A stretch of DNA of 64,000 nucleotides from Clostridiaceae bacterium (GCA_003554105.1 PWFQ01000014.1:1-64000); one strand, 5' to 3'; positions 8,487 through 18,451 are shown, counted from the first letter of the stretch. A program made the numbers and translations. The notes: generated from the sequence alone by a model not told the origin.

Positions 8487-9899
8487 TTATGATGCAAAAA
8501 CATTTTTCTTCTTTTCGGCATGAATTTCTGGCTCGTCTTCAATCACTTTTTTCTCCCATTTACGGGACAGATAAATTCCGAATCCGATGATGCATATAAT
8601 GAAGTTGCTCAATACCATGGAATACCAGATAGCATCGGCTCCAAGATCCGTAAGTCTACCGAAAAGATAAATCATTGGAATTCGAAGACCCCAAAGGCGA
8701 AACATATTAATAAACATTGCATACATTGTGTGCCCGGAGCCTTGGAAAAGGCCATTTAGAATTTGAAAGATCCCCATTAACGGGATGGATAAGGAGATCA
8801 GTTGAAGATAATCTGTTCCCAGAGCAATAACCACGGGGTCTTCTGCAGCAAAGATTCTTATAATATCCTCTGCAAGTAAAAAAGCGATGAAACCACCTAT
8901 AGCCATAAACACTGTGGACATGAGAATGCTGATTTTAAAAGTTGAACGGGCTCTTAAGATCTGATCCGCACCGAGATTTTGACCGACAATCGGAGCGACC
9001 GCATTACCGATTCCCATAGCAGGCATCATCACAACGCTATTAATACGGTTTCCGATTCCAAAGGCAGCGAGAGCCGAGTCGCCATAACTGAGTACAAACA
9101 TATTCAGTACGATAAATCCGAATGCAGCGGCGGATTGACCGATTGAAGCGGGTAATCCGACTTTGATAATTTTCCGGAGCATTGTCAAATCAGGACTCAG
9201 GTACTTCTTACGAATAATAATTCCATCTTTACGCATAAACAGTGTATAGATGCCATAACCGACAAAGATTGCTCTTGAAATCAGAGTAGCAATCGCTGCT
9301 CCCCGGATCCCCATGTATGGAATTGGACCGAGGCCAAAAATAAATACCGGGGACAGTACAATATTCAGGAGGGATCCGGCGACATTTAAGATCATGGGGG
9401 TGAAGGTGTTTCCCTGTCCCTGCATAATCGCATTATATACAATAAACATAAATATCACCGGCATCTCCAAAAACATGATACTCAAATACTGGGAGCCGTA
9501 AAGATGGACGTTTCCGGTTCCTCCCATTAAACTGATCATATGGGGAGTGAAAAAATAGCCAAGTAGTCCTAAGAATACTGACAGCACCAGAAGGAAAGAA
9601 AAGAGTTGAGATGCCACTTTATTCGCTTGATCTTCCTGATTTGCACCAATGTATTGAGAAATTAAAGAAGTTCCGGCAATATTCATGCCCATAGCGATGG
9701 ACAGGATTAAAAAAATCACAGGAAAAACCAATGTCATTGCAGCGACTTCCTCAGAACCTAAACGGCTAACCCAATAGGTGTCGGATAAATTATACAAGGT
9801 TTGGATGAAGTTATTGAACATGATGGGAGCGGCAAGGCTTATGAGAATTTTAGGGATCGGCCCCTTTAGTATTTGTTCTTTTTTTTCTTCAAAATTCAT
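8487..9899 (-). CDS. MATE family efflux transporter (second of three)
   Basis: 470 residues with about 12 membrane segments. MFNNFIQTLYNLSDTYWVSRLG near the start and GLFQGSGHTMYAMF in the second half fit the DinF/NorM-like MATE branch found widely in Clostridia. It is an Na+- or H+-coupled exporter of unknown substrate. The minus-strand ribosome site AAAGGAG lies about 8 bases before the ATG. The hydrophilic tail is short and lysine-rich. It ends beside a shared terminator with the rhodanese lipoprotein gene and seems monocistronic. Confidence 0.93.
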   Translation of the reverse strand: MNFEEKKEQILKGPIPKILISLAAPIMFNNFIQTLYNLSDTYWVSRLGSEEVAAMTLVFPVIFLILSIAMGMNIAGTSLISQYIGANQEDQANKVASQLFSFLLVLSVFLGLLGYFFTPHMISLMGGTGNVHLYGSQYLSIMFLEMPVIFMFIVYNAIMQGQGNTFTPMILNVAGSLLNIVLSPVFIFGLGPIPYMGIRGAAIATLISRAIFVGYGIYTLFMRKDGIIIRKKYLSPDLTMLRKIIKVGLPASIGQSAAAFGFIVLNMFVLSYGDSALAAFGIGNRINSVVMMPAMGIGNAVAPIVGQNLGADQILRARSTFKISILMSTVFMAIGGFIAFLLAEDIIRIFAAEDPVVIALGTDYLQLISLSIPLMGIFQILNGLFQGSGHTMYAMFINMFRLWGLRIPMIYLFGRLTDLGADAIWYSMVLSNFIICIIGFGIYLSRKWEKKVIEDEPEIHAEKKKNVFAS

Positions 9900-10155
9900 G
9901 GTAAGCTCCTTTTTAATTGTTTCGACAATCTAAATAGATTATACCATTAGGGAAAGAATTAATAAAGGAAAAACGAAAAATGGAGTTACCCACAATATAA
10001 TGTGCATACTGGGGATAAACCACCTAAATGTAGTGGAACATTTTTTCGAGTTATCCACAGGAGATGACGACATAAGAAGGAATTTACTGCTATAATAGAG
10101 CAAATAAGGGTATAATGGTTATGAGCACTGACTAAAAAAAGAAAGGGTGGAGCAT

Positions 10156-11460
10156 TTGAGAGGAACAAAGCTCGCTGATCAGATCATAAAATTAATGAAG
10201 GATGGAGAAAAAACACCGAAGGATATGAAATTAGGCGTAGAGATTGAGCATATTGTTGTGAATAAAAAGGATTACTCCAGCGTTACTTACTACGGAGACA
10301 ATGGAATAGAAGGGCTTCTAAAACAACTTCTAGCAAAGGGAGACGGATATCAGGGGGTCTATGAAGACGGTTACGTCGTCGGTTTAAAAAAAGAGGACAT
10401 TGATATCACACTGGAACCGGGAGGACAATTGGAATTTTCTACCCGACCGTGTAATAAAATTTCCTATCTTCAAAAGAACTATGAAGAGTTTCTTGAAGAA
10501 ATTGATCCGATTTTAAAACAGAAAGATCAAAAGCTCCTTGGAATCGGTTATCACCCAGTCACTAGAATATCAGAGATTCCCTTTAATCCCAAAAAACGTT
10601 ACCAATGGATGTCAAAGTATCTTCAATCAAAAGGAAATTGTGCTTTAAACATGATGAAAGGGACTGCAGCTTTGCAGGTTACAATCGATTATATGGATGC
10701 AGGGGATTTTTCGAAGAAATTCAGAGTGGCCAACTTTTTAACACCTCTTCTCTATCTTTTTAGTGATAATGCTCCGTTTTTCGAAGGAGAGTTTTATGAG
10801 AAGCAGGGTCTTCGTGCAATGATTTGGGAAAATACGGATAATGACCGGTCAGGAGTTGTCCCAAGTGCAATGAATAAAAGATTTACCTACAGTGACTACG
10901 CTGAGTATCTAATAGAAGTGCCTGCAATATGCATAAAAAAAGAAGGTGTTTTGGAAAGCTCAGGAAGCAAGACAATAAAAGAAATCTATCAAAGTGAAGA
11001 GAAAATCGAAAAGGAGGAAGCAGAGCACCTGATGACGATGGTATTCCCGGATGTAAGATGCAAAAATTTTATTGAGATCAGAGCTGCAGATGCTATGCCG
11101 AAAAAAGAATTGTTTGCTTATGTAGCTTTTTTGAAAGGGCTATTTTATAATCAAGAGAGCTTGAACATCTTGTACGAGCTTTCTTTAGACTATTCCATAG
11201 AGGATGTGATTAAGGGAAAACATGAAATGATGAGGATGGGATTTGAGGGGAGATACTGTGGCGAATCCTTTAAAGAGCTGGGGAGCAAATTCATCGGAAT
11301 GAGCAAATGCGGTTTAGGGAGTGAAGAAAGAACTCTTCTGGAACCTCTTGAAGAACGGGTGAGACGAGGAAAAACACTTAGTCAGGAATTAAAGGAAGAA
11401 TGTAAAGAAGATAAAATTAAAGGGTTGCAGCGGCTAGAAATAAAGCCGTATCATGCATAA
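10156..11460 (+). CDS. gshA: Glutamate-cysteine ligase (GCS2 / plant-type family)
   Basis: 434 residues. GVEIEH, EPGGQLEFS and NMMKGTAALQVTIDY are motifs of the GCS2/plant-type glutamate-cysteine ligases, which make gamma-glutamylcysteine from Glu, Cys and ATP. The ribosome site GGGTGGAG sits just before the TTG at 10156. A GTG at 10147 would add three residues but overlaps that site, so the TTG is preferred. The next gene, 12 bases downstream, is an ATP-grasp ligase, so the pair probably makes a low-molecular-weight thiol. No GshB of the usual type is nearby. Confidence 0.88.
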   Translation: MRGTKLADQIIKLMKDGEKTPKDMKLGVEIEHIVVNKKDYSSVTYYGDNGIEGLLKQLLAKGDGYQGVYEDGYVVGLKKEDIDITLEPGGQLEFSTRPCNKISYLQKNYEEFLEEIDPILKQKDQKLLGIGYHPVTRISEIPFNPKKRYQWMSKYLQSKGNCALNMMKGTAALQVTIDYMDAGDFSKKFRVANFLTPLLYLFSDNAPFFEGEFYEKQGLRAMIWENTDNDRSGVVPSAMNKRFTYSDYAEYLIEVPAICIKKEGVLESSGSKTIKEIYQSEEKIEKEEAEHLMTMVFPDVRCKNFIEIRAADAMPKKELFAYVAFLKGLFYNQESLNILYELSLDYSIEDVIKGKHEMMRMGFEGRYCGESFKELGSKFIGMSKCGLGSEERTLLEPLEERVRRGKTLSQELKEECKEDKIKGLQRLEIKPYHA

Positions 11461-11472
11461 GGAGGAATTAAT

Positions 11473-12840
11473 ATGTTATCCCATGAGCTGAACAATCGTT
11501 ACAAACAGGATGTCCTAAGGAATCCCCAGGGTCATCTGCAGTCCTATAGAGAAGTTTTCGAGAAGGTTCAAAAATCACCGGCAAAATACAAGGGAAAGCC
11601 TGTGGAATTTTTATATCAACCGATGTTTTTCAGTATGGAGGATGTCGAGAGAATTGAATCCTTGACCAGCACACTTTGGGGGATTATGAAAAAAGTGATT
11701 AATGAATATTTAAAGAACAGGGATTTCCGAAAAGCCTTCGGTTTTTCCCCATTTCTGGAAGAACTCATTTTAACTGATCCGGGATACTCTAATCCTGTTC
11801 CAATGGCCCGGTATGATGTTTTTTATCACGGAGACGGATCCTTTCAATTTTGCGAACTTAATGCAGACGGTTCATCAGGAATGGTTGAATCAAGAGAGCT
11901 CGAAGAGATTATCTACCATTCTCTGGCGATGGAGAAGTATAAGAAGGAATATGAATTTCAACGCTTTGAACTTTTTCAATCCTGGACAAAAGCATTGCTG
12001 GAGAATTATTATGAGTTTTCCGGCAACCGATCAACCAAACCTCAGGTTGCCATTGTGGATTGGATTGACGGTAACCCTCCCAGTGAATTTGTAGAATTCA
12101 AGAAAGAATTTGAGAATGCAGGAATTGAAACAGTCATAGCGGACCCTCGGGAACTAACCTTTGACGGAGAAAACCTTTATTATAAAGACTTTCGAATCGA
12201 CTGTATTTACCGTAGAGTTGTTACATGGGAGTTGGAGGAAAGAAAAGAGGAAATTCAAGATTTTCTTGATGCGTATCGCAAAGGGAAGATATGTATGGTA
12301 GGTCCCATACGCTCTCAAATCATTCACAATAAAGTGGTTTTTTCAATCCTGCATGACGAAGAATTGACTCCTTTTCTCACAAAGAAGGAGAGAAATTTCG
12401 TTGCGGATCATATTCCCTTTACGGCAACCTTGGACCTCAAGAATCCCAATCTATTGGAAATGGCTCAAAGAGATAAGGACCAATATGTTCTGAAGCCATT
12501 GGATAAGTATGCTTGCCTTGGAGTCTCTGTCGGGAAGGATTATCTTGCAGATCAGTGGAGAGAGTTAGTTGACGAGAAGTTGGAATCCGACTATCTTATC
12601 CAGGAGTATTGTGATGTTCCTTCAATGGATATGGCGATTTACTCATTGGATCGAAACAGTATCTCATTTACAGCGTGTAACTACATTACAGGTTTATTTA
12701 TGTACAATGGAAAATTTCAAGGAATCTATCATCGGGCAGGGAGAGAAAATGTTATAGGAAGTGTTGTGGAATCTTTCACTTTACCGAACTATCTTGTAAA
12801 AGGAGAAAAAGAGTGGCAAGTCAATCTGGAAACTCCATAG
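11473..12840 (+). CDS. ATP-grasp ligase of the glutathionylspermidine synthase-like family
   Basis: 455 residues, preceded by AGGAGG. The central part has MARYDVFYHGDGSFQFCELN and DGSSGMVES; the C-terminal half has the ATP-grasp elements YVLKPLDKYACLGVSVG and DYLIQEYCDVP. This order resembles the permuted ATP-grasp ligases related to glutathionylspermidine synthase, which join a carboxylate to an amine using ATP. As it is paired with a glutamate-cysteine ligase, it may act on gamma-glutamylcysteine, replacing GshB or adding another amine; that is inference. There is no amidase domain, unlike the E. coli bifunctional enzyme. Confidence 0.78.
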   Translation: MLSHELNNRYKQDVLRNPQGHLQSYREVFEKVQKSPAKYKGKPVEFLYQPMFFSMEDVERIESLTSTLWGIMKKVINEYLKNRDFRKAFGFSPFLEELILTDPGYSNPVPMARYDVFYHGDGSFQFCELNADGSSGMVESRELEEIIYHSLAMEKYKKEYEFQRFELFQSWTKALLENYYEFSGNRSTKPQVAIVDWIDGNPPSEFVEFKKEFENAGIETVIADPRELTFDGENLYYKDFRIDCIYRRVVTWELEERKEEIQDFLDAYRKGKICMVGPIRSQIIHNKVVFSILHDEELTPFLTKKERNFVADHIPFTATLDLKNPNLLEMAQRDKDQYVLKPLDKYACLGVSVGKDYLADQWRELVDEKLESDYLIQEYCDVPSMDMAIYSLDRNSISFTACNYITGLFMYNGKFQGIYHRAGRENVIGSVVESFTLPNYLVKGEKEWQVNLETP

Positions 12841-12885
12841 AATATGGGATATAATTGGGGTAAGACATGATAAAGGTGGGGCGAG

Positions 12886-14106
12886 ATGAAAATTCAATGG
12901 GACAAAAAACTGTTAAAATATGCATTCCATGTATTTCTTGTTATTGCTTTGGCAATTATTGTATATCAGGCACTGGACAATATGGGATACTTTACCCAAA
13001 GATTTGAGGATATTTGGAGATGGATCCGGAAAATCTTCAGCCCTTTTATCATCGGAGCATTTATCGCCTATGTTATTAATCCCGGAGTACGCTGGTTTGA
13101 AGAAAACCTCTATGGAAAAATGAATATTTTAAAGGGTAATCTTCGAACGAACAGGATTTTAAGTATTGCAAGCATGTACTTATTAGGAATCTTGTTTATT
13201 GCGATGATCTTTACGGTTGTGACACCTCGAATCGTTACAAACATCACGGATATCGCACAAAATTTTCCGGAGTACATGGATCGAACGGTGGCTTTTCTCC
13301 AGGATGCGGAAGAGACGTTGCGAAATCGAAACTTAGAAGGTTTTTTAGAGGAGTTCGAAGTGATCGAAGAAGTTGAAGGATGGATTGATTCCAGCTTCAA
13401 TTATGTAAGAAACTCATTGGATGAAATTTTAGATACCATCTTTGTCCAGATCACGGGTTTTACCTCCGGGGTAATTAATTTTCTGATCGGACTGATTATG
13501 GCTTTTTACCTTCTATATGATAAAAATATAATGAAGAAGAATGCCAATAAATTACTTCATGCTCTGTTCTCTAGAGAGCGGGTACAAAAGATTAATGATT
13601 TCGGCAGGGATGCGGATGAGCTCTTCGGGAGATACATTGTTGGCCGATCCATTGATTCTTTTATCATCGGGTGCATTTGTTTTGTCGGATTGAGCATTTT
13701 AGGGATCAGATATCGACTTTTATATAGTGTGATTATCGGTGTAACAAACCTGATCCCTTATTTCGGACCATTTCTGGGAGGAATACCGGTAGTGATTGTC
13801 ACGATGTTTTCCTCGTTTGGTGATGCAGTGAAAGTAGGACTTTTTATTCTGGCTTTGCAGCAATTCGATGGTCTTGTTTTAGGACCCAAGATCTTGGGGG
13901 ACAGTGTAGGGATCCGACCGATTTGGATCATACTTTCAATCTACGTTGGCGGGAGAATGTTCGGGGTTTTAGGCATGTTTCTGGGAGTCCCTGTATTTGC
14001 AATCATTGTGATGTTTTTCGAAGGTCTCATTCAACGAAGACTGGAGAAAAAAGGGCTTACCCTGGAACAGGCTGAAAGTACACCGAGGATAGGGAAAACT
14101 GAATAA
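12886..14106 (+). CDS. AI-2E family transporter (PerM/YdbI-like)
   Basis: 406 residues with about eight membrane segments. The stretch GVTNLIPYFGPFLGGIPV followed by LGPKILGDSVGIRPIWII is the core signature of the AI-2E/UPF0118 family. Members include the E. coli AI-2 exporter TqsA and several Na+(Li+)/H+ antiporters, so the substrate cannot be assigned. GGTGGGGCG precedes the ATG. It begins 45 bases after the ATP-grasp gene and may share its transcript; a terminator closes the unit. Confidence 0.9.
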   Translation: MKIQWDKKLLKYAFHVFLVIALAIIVYQALDNMGYFTQRFEDIWRWIRKIFSPFIIGAFIAYVINPGVRWFEENLYGKMNILKGNLRTNRILSIASMYLLGILFIAMIFTVVTPRIVTNITDIAQNFPEYMDRTVAFLQDAEETLRNRNLEGFLEEFEVIEEVEGWIDSSFNYVRNSLDEILDTIFVQITGFTSGVINFLIGLIMAFYLLYDKNIMKKNANKLLHALFSRERVQKINDFGRDADELFGRYIVGRSIDSFIIGCICFVGLSILGIRYRLLYSVIIGVTNLIPYFGPFLGGIPVVIVTMFSSFGDAVKVGLFILALQQFDGLVLGPKILGDSVGIRPIWIILSIYVGGRMFGVLGMFLGVPVFAIIVMFFEGLIQRRLEKKGLTLEQAESTPRIGKTE

Positions 14107-14115
14107 ACCGATTTC

Positions 14116-14151
14116 AACCTAAGGGAGCCCCGGCAAACTTAGGTTTTTTTT
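14116..14151 (+). terminator. Terminator after the AI-2E family gene
   Basis: AACCTAAG (14116-14123) pairs with CTTAGGTT (14138-14145), followed by T residues. Confidence 0.88.
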
Positions 14152-14186
14152 ATGGGGAAGCAGGAGAAGTCGCAAAAGAGTACTAG

Positions 14187-14217
14187 TTGAAAACGGTTAT
14201 TATCTAGTGTATAATAA
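14187..14217 (+). promoter_or_regulatory. Sigma-A promoter with a dyad over the -10 box, upstream of the Fe(III)-type ABC genes
   Basis: TTGAAA (14187-14192), a 17-base spacer and TATAAT (14210-14215). The arms TTATTAT (14197-14203) and ATAATAA (14211-14217) form a perfect inverted repeat that spans the -10 element, which suggests control by a repressor, perhaps a metal-responsive one. Confidence 0.75.
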
Positions 14218-14289
14218 GGTTTTGCAGGAAGAATAATCAATCAGCAGAAACAGAAAAAAATCCTTAAATTAATTGTCAGGAGATTGAGA

Positions 14290-15843
14290 ATGGAACATTT
14301 AAAAAAAAGAAACTGGCGTAAGAAGATACCGCCAAATCCGATTCTGTTAGGGAGTAGCGCAGTAGTCGCACTTATGATGAGTATCCCTATTGTTTATGTG
14401 GCGATAAGAGGAATTTTTGCGGGGCAGGAGCGTTGGTTAAGGCTAATGGATGGCAGAATCCCTCAGTTATTATGGAATACTCTTAGTTTGATGGTTGTTG
14501 TAGTATTTTTGGCAATGATGATTGGAGTAATCTTAGCCCTTGGAGTCACCCGCCTAAACGTACCGGGGAAGAAGTACTTTACCTGGTTATTGGTAATGCC
14601 CTTAATTATACCTCCCTATGTTGGAGCTGTTGCCTATATTATGATTTTTGGGCCAACAGGACTTTTAGGAGGCATTTTTCCTATTTACTCTTTCTGGGGT
14701 GTTGCATTTGTGTTAACAATTTTTACCTATCCCTATGTTTATTTAGTTGCCAGGGCATCACTTAAAAAAATGAATCCGAATCTTGAAGAAGCGGCACGTT
14801 CTCTGGGATTAAACACATTCGAAATTTTATGGAAGGTGATCCTCCCCTTAATAAGACCTGCTATGGGGGCGGGTGGGATTTTAGTGGGACTCTATGTATT
14901 GTCGGATTTTGGCGCTATATCAATTCTACGATATAACACATTTACCTCTGCAATCTATTATCAGATTGGAGGGTATGACAACTTGTCCGCCACCGTATTA
15001 AGTGTGGTTTTAATCGGTATGACGCTGATCGTTCTCTGGCTGGAAGGCTGGTGGGGACGTCGGGGGAGTTATTCTCTCTCTTCAAGCTCTCAAAAAGAAA
15101 TGGAGATGTTGGAGATTGGAGGGTGGAAATACCTCTTGCTAATCCTGATGATCCTTGTGGTTATCATCAGTGTACTTCTACCCTTGGGAGTGCTATCTTA
15201 CTGGTCTTTTATCGGTCTTCAGCGTGGAGCAGTTGATCAGCGGTTTTTCGGATATTTGCTTAACAGTTTAAAAGTAGCAGTTTTAGCTGCAGGAATTTCA
15301 ATGTTCATCGGTTTTCCTGTCGTCTACTTAAATTCCCGATATCCTTCAAAACTAACGATGTTTTTTCAGCAACTCAGTTATGGAGGATACGCTCTTCCCG
15401 GAGTAATTGTTGCTCTTGGAATTATTTTTATTTTTAATCGTTATATTCCGTTTCTCTATGGGAGTTCATTTTTGATCGTGATTGCCTATATTATCCGTTT
15501 TTTACCCCAGGGAATGCAATCAGGCAGCGCATCCTTGGAGTCGGTTTCACCGCGACTTGATGAGGCGGCTCGAAATTTAGGTGTTCCCCTATGGAAAGTC
15601 ATCGGGAAAGTGATCTTTCCATTGATTTATCCCGGGGTGTTTGCAGGAGGGGCATTAATCTTCGTAAGTTCCATGAAAGAACTGCCTGCAACCTTGCTTC
15701 TGAGACCGCCGGGCTTTGATACCTTGGCGGTAAGGGTATGGGTAGAAGCCAGTGAAGCTATTTATCATATGGCTGCTCCATCCGCATTAATCATAGTGAT
15801 CGTATCAATTATACCGATCAAAGTTTTAATGGATAAGTATTAG
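14290..15843 (+). CDS. ABC transporter permease, Fe(III) (FbpB/SfuB) type
   Basis: About 517 residues made of two fused permease halves with around 12 membrane segments. Each half has an EAA loop: EEAARSLGLNTFEILWKVIL near residue 170 and DEAARNLGVPLWKVIGKVIF near residue 430. This double layout is typical of ferric-iron and related permeases. AGGAG at 14278-14282 is seven bases from the ATG at 14290; the TTG at 14284 is too close. The ATPase gene follows after 10 bases. No solute-binding protein gene is adjacent, which is unusual for an importer. Confidence 0.9.
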   Translation: MEHLKKRNWRKKIPPNPILLGSSAVVALMMSIPIVYVAIRGIFAGQERWLRLMDGRIPQLLWNTLSLMVVVVFLAMMIGVILALGVTRLNVPGKKYFTWLLVMPLIIPPYVGAVAYIMIFGPTGLLGGIFPIYSFWGVAFVLTIFTYPYVYLVARASLKKMNPNLEEAARSLGLNTFEILWKVILPLIRPAMGAGGILVGLYVLSDFGAISILRYNTFTSAIYYQIGGYDNLSATVLSVVLIGMTLIVLWLEGWWGRRGSYSLSSSSQKEMEMLEIGGWKYLLLILMILVVIISVLLPLGVLSYWSFIGLQRGAVDQRFFGYLLNSLKVAVLAAGISMFIGFPVVYLNSRYPSKLTMFFQQLSYGGYALPGVIVALGIIFIFNRYIPFLYGSSFLIVIAYIIRFLPQGMQSGSASLESVSPRLDEAARNLGVPLWKVIGKVIFPLIYPGVFAGGALIFVSSMKELPATLLLRPPGFDTLAVRVWVEASEAIYHMAAPSALIIVIVSIIPIKVLMDKY

Positions 15844-15853
15844 GAGGAATAAC

Positions 15854-16915
15854 ATGGCAACAGCAATTGAATTAAAAAACGTGAGCAAAACCTACAAAGG
15901 GGAAGAGGATGCAGCAGTCAGAAATCTTTCTTTGAAAATTGAGAAGGGGAAAATTGTTACTCTCCTGGGACCCAGCGGGTGCGGAAAAACAACCACACTT
16001 CGTTTGATTGCAGGATTTGAACGTCCTGAAGAAGGAGAGATTTATATAGGCGAAAAACCAATGGCAAGGGAAAATGTATGGATCTCCCCTGAAAAGAGAA
16101 GAATCGGGATGGTTTTTCAAGACTACGCACTTTTCCCGCATCTTAACGTAGAGGAAAATATCGGGTTCGGTTATCGTGACAGTGACCGGGAAAAAAGAGT
16201 TTTTGAAGTGCTGGAAATGGTGAACCTTATAGGCTTTGAGAAAAAGAAGATTCACCATCTTTCCGGAGGACAGCAGCAACGGGTTGCATTAGCCAGAGCC
16301 CTGGCTAAAAAACCGGAAGTTGTGCTGTTGGATGAACCCTTTAGCAATCTGGATACCCATCTGAAACAAAAAATGAGAAATGAAGTAAAGCGGATCTTGA
16401 AAAAGGCCAATGCAACTGGAGTTTTTGTGAGTCATGATCAAAAAGACGCATTGGCAATCTCGGATGAGATCATCGTAATGAATAATGGAGTTGTCCAACA
16501 AAAGGGAAGTCCAAAAAGAATCTACCAGTTCCCGAATAATCCCTTCGTTGCAAAGTTTGTTGGAGAATCGAATTTGATTGAAGGGATCGTGGAAAAGGAC
16601 AAACGATGGATACGAACCGGAATCGGGAGAGTACCCTGCAATCAATACCACATTATCACAGAGGGAGAGAGGGTTCTTCTTTCAGTTCGGCCAAACGGTT
16701 TTACCCTTACGGAGAATAGTGAACTGAGAGGAGTAGTGGTAGGCTACAGCTATGTGGGAGAAAACTTAGAGGTAAGGATTCAACTATTTGATGATGAAAG
16801 AGAGAAAAAAACCCCCCTCCTGGTCTATCTTCATCCGAATGAGATCGTCCAAGAGGGAGATGAACTCGGTTTTACTATTTCTGCAAACTTTGTTTCAGTT
16901 GTGAAAGAGTGCTAA
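15854..16915 (+). CDS. ABC transporter ATP-binding protein, Fe(III)/PotA type
   Basis: 353 residues. Walker A GPSGCGKTT, Q-loop in VFQDYALFPHLNV, signature LSGGQQQRVALARA, Walker B VVLLDEPFSNLD and switch His in FVSHDQKDA are all intact. A C-terminal TOBE-like regulatory domain (about residues 245-350) is present. It should energise the permease encoded 10 bases upstream. Its stop is only two bases from the stop of the convergent minus-strand gene, and no terminator is visible between them. Confidence 0.93.
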   Translation: MATAIELKNVSKTYKGEEDAAVRNLSLKIEKGKIVTLLGPSGCGKTTTLRLIAGFERPEEGEIYIGEKPMARENVWISPEKRRIGMVFQDYALFPHLNVEENIGFGYRDSDREKRVFEVLEMVNLIGFEKKKIHHLSGGQQQRVALARALAKKPEVVLLDEPFSNLDTHLKQKMRNEVKRILKKANATGVFVSHDQKDALAISDEIIVMNNGVVQQKGSPKRIYQFPNNPFVAKFVGESNLIEGIVEKDKRWIRTGIGRVPCNQYHIITEGERVLLSVRPNGFTLTENSELRGVVVGYSYVGENLEVRIQLFDDEREKKTPLLVYLHPNEIVQEGDELGFTISANFVSVVKEC

Positions 16916-16917
16916 AT

Positions 16918-17586
16918 TTAAAAACTGAAGCTTTCTCCAATTGTCAGTATTTTACCGTGAGCAGTTGAAACCTTTTCTATAAAAGCTTCCGGAGAGGCTT
17001 CGATGACCGGAAAAGTATTGTAATGCATGGGGATAGCAATTTTCGGTTTAATAAAATCCACTGCGATCAATGCATCTTCAACATCCATGGTGAAGTTTCC
17101 CCCAATTGGCAGGAGCGCAACGTCTACATGTTCCCGCTGGAGAAGCTTCATATCATAGGTTAATCCTGTGTCCCCGGCATGATAGAGCTTTTTTCCATCC
17201 ACTTCAATAAGGAAACCTCCGGGATTGCCACCATCAACGACCCCATCTTCAGTCTCGATTCCTGAACCGTGAAGTGCAGGGGTCATTTTTACTTTGCCGA
17301 AGGGGAAATTTGTGCGGCCGCCGATATGCATAGGATGACATTGCAAATCAAATTTTGATAAATACAGGCAGATTTCGTGGTTTGCGATGACTGTTGCACC
17401 GGTTTTCTCCGCAATTTCCTTTGTGTGTCCTATGTGATCTCCATGTCCGTGAGTGAGAAATATGGTGTTCACATCATTTAAAGAGAACTCCTGCTTTATG
17501 TCCTCATCATAAAAAGGATCGATCAATGCTTTCAATTTCCCTGCTTCAACAAAAAATGCTGAATGACCTAAATACTGAATTCTCAT
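16918..17586 (-). CDS. UPF0173 metal-dependent hydrolase (metallo-beta-lactamase fold)
   Basis: 222 residues from the ATG at 17586, which has AAAGGAGG seven bases upstream; upstream in-frame codons lack a ribosome site. The start [11 protein letters not shown], the metal motif THGHGDH, the later HAGDTG and a terminal PMHYNTFP are those of the YtkL-type UPF0173 family. Two zinc or other metal ions are expected. The physiological substrate of this family is not established. It is monocistronic and converges on the ABC ATPase gene. Confidence 0.93.
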   Translation of the reverse strand: MRIQYLGHSAFFVEAGKLKALIDPFYDEDIKQEFSLNDVNTIFLTHGHGDHIGHTKEIAEKTGATVIANHEICLYLSKFDLQCHPMHIGGRTNFPFGKVKMTPALHGSGIETEDGVVDGGNPGGFLIEVDGKKLYHAGDTGLTYDMKLLQREHVDVALLPIGGNFTMDVEDALIAVDFIKPKIAIPMHYNTFPVIEASPEAFIEKVSTAHGKILTIGESFSF

Positions 17587-17742
17587 TTGACATCCTCCTT
17601 TAATCAATTGTATTACCCTTATTATCATATATAACAAAAGTATGGGGCTTTAATCATATTTTGCAGAAGATTTTGCAAATAGATATCTTTCCGTTATAAT
17701 AAGGAAATAGGAAAAGGAAACACATATAGGAGGATGATAAAA

Positions 17743-18309
17743 ATGACAAGAAAAGAAGCAATGGAGATATTTGAAAAGCATGTTACACAGGATTCACTGA
17801 AAAAACATACTTTAGCTGTTGAAGCCGGTGTAAGAGGATACTGTAAAAAGTTCGATGGGGATTTGGATAAATGGTCATCGGCAGCAATACTCCATGATCT
17901 GGATTACGAAAAGTTTCCCGAAAAGCATCCCTTCGCGGGTGCAGAGATCTTGAGGGAGAAGAGTGTGGATGAGGAAGTTATTGAGGCCATACTGGGTCAT
18001 GGTGATCACACAGGAATCCCGCGTGAATCCCTTTTGTCTAAGGTTCTTTATGCCAGCGATGAGCTTTCCAGCTTTATTGTCGCTTGCGCATTGGTAAGAC
18101 CATCCAAAAGCTTTGAGGATTTGAAGCTGAAATCAGTAAAGAAGAAATTAAAAGATAAAGCCTTTGCCAAAGGAGTGGATCGAGATATTTTGCAAAGAGG
18201 GGCAGATGAACTGGGAATTGATCTTGATGATCACATTAAAAATATGATTGAATTTTTGATGATCCGGGAAAGAGAGTTAAGCAGCGAAGGGGAATCATTG
18301 TTAGGGTAG
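17743..18309 (+). CDS. HD-domain phosphohydrolase family protein
   Basis: 188 residues. The HD core is LHDLDYEKFPEKHPFAGAEIL with a later ILGHGDHTG, giving the metal-binding His/Asp set of the HD superfamily. These short stand-alone HD proteins are often annotated as hydrolases with unknown substrate. AGGAGG at 17728-17733 directly abuts an ATG at 17734 and is nine bases from the ATG at 17743, so the latter is chosen. The gene stands alone; no terminator was seen after it. Confidence 0.85.
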   Translation: MTRKEAMEIFEKHVTQDSLKKHTLAVEAGVRGYCKKFDGDLDKWSSAAILHDLDYEKFPEKHPFAGAEILREKSVDEEVIEAILGHGDHTGIPRESLLSKVLYASDELSSFIVACALVRPSKSFEDLKLKSVKKKLKDKAFAKGVDRDILQRGADELGIDLDDHIKNMIEFLMIRERELSSEGESLLG

Positions 18310-18451
18310 AAAGATTATATAGCAGGAATTACTCTTCTTTACCCGGTGGATGAAGACCAGTTAAATCAACAGTCATAGATACATCAGAAAAGCTTATAAT
18401 GCATAAGGATTATTCATAGCGTTTCTTAATAGATAATTTCTATAAATACTG

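Noticed and set aside
9986-10059. Two DnaA-box-like 9-mers, TTACCCACA and TTATCCACA, in the gap before gshA
   Set aside because: Only one matches the consensus fully, there is no cluster of boxes, AT-rich unwinding region or dnaA/dnaN gene nearby. Not enough for an origin.
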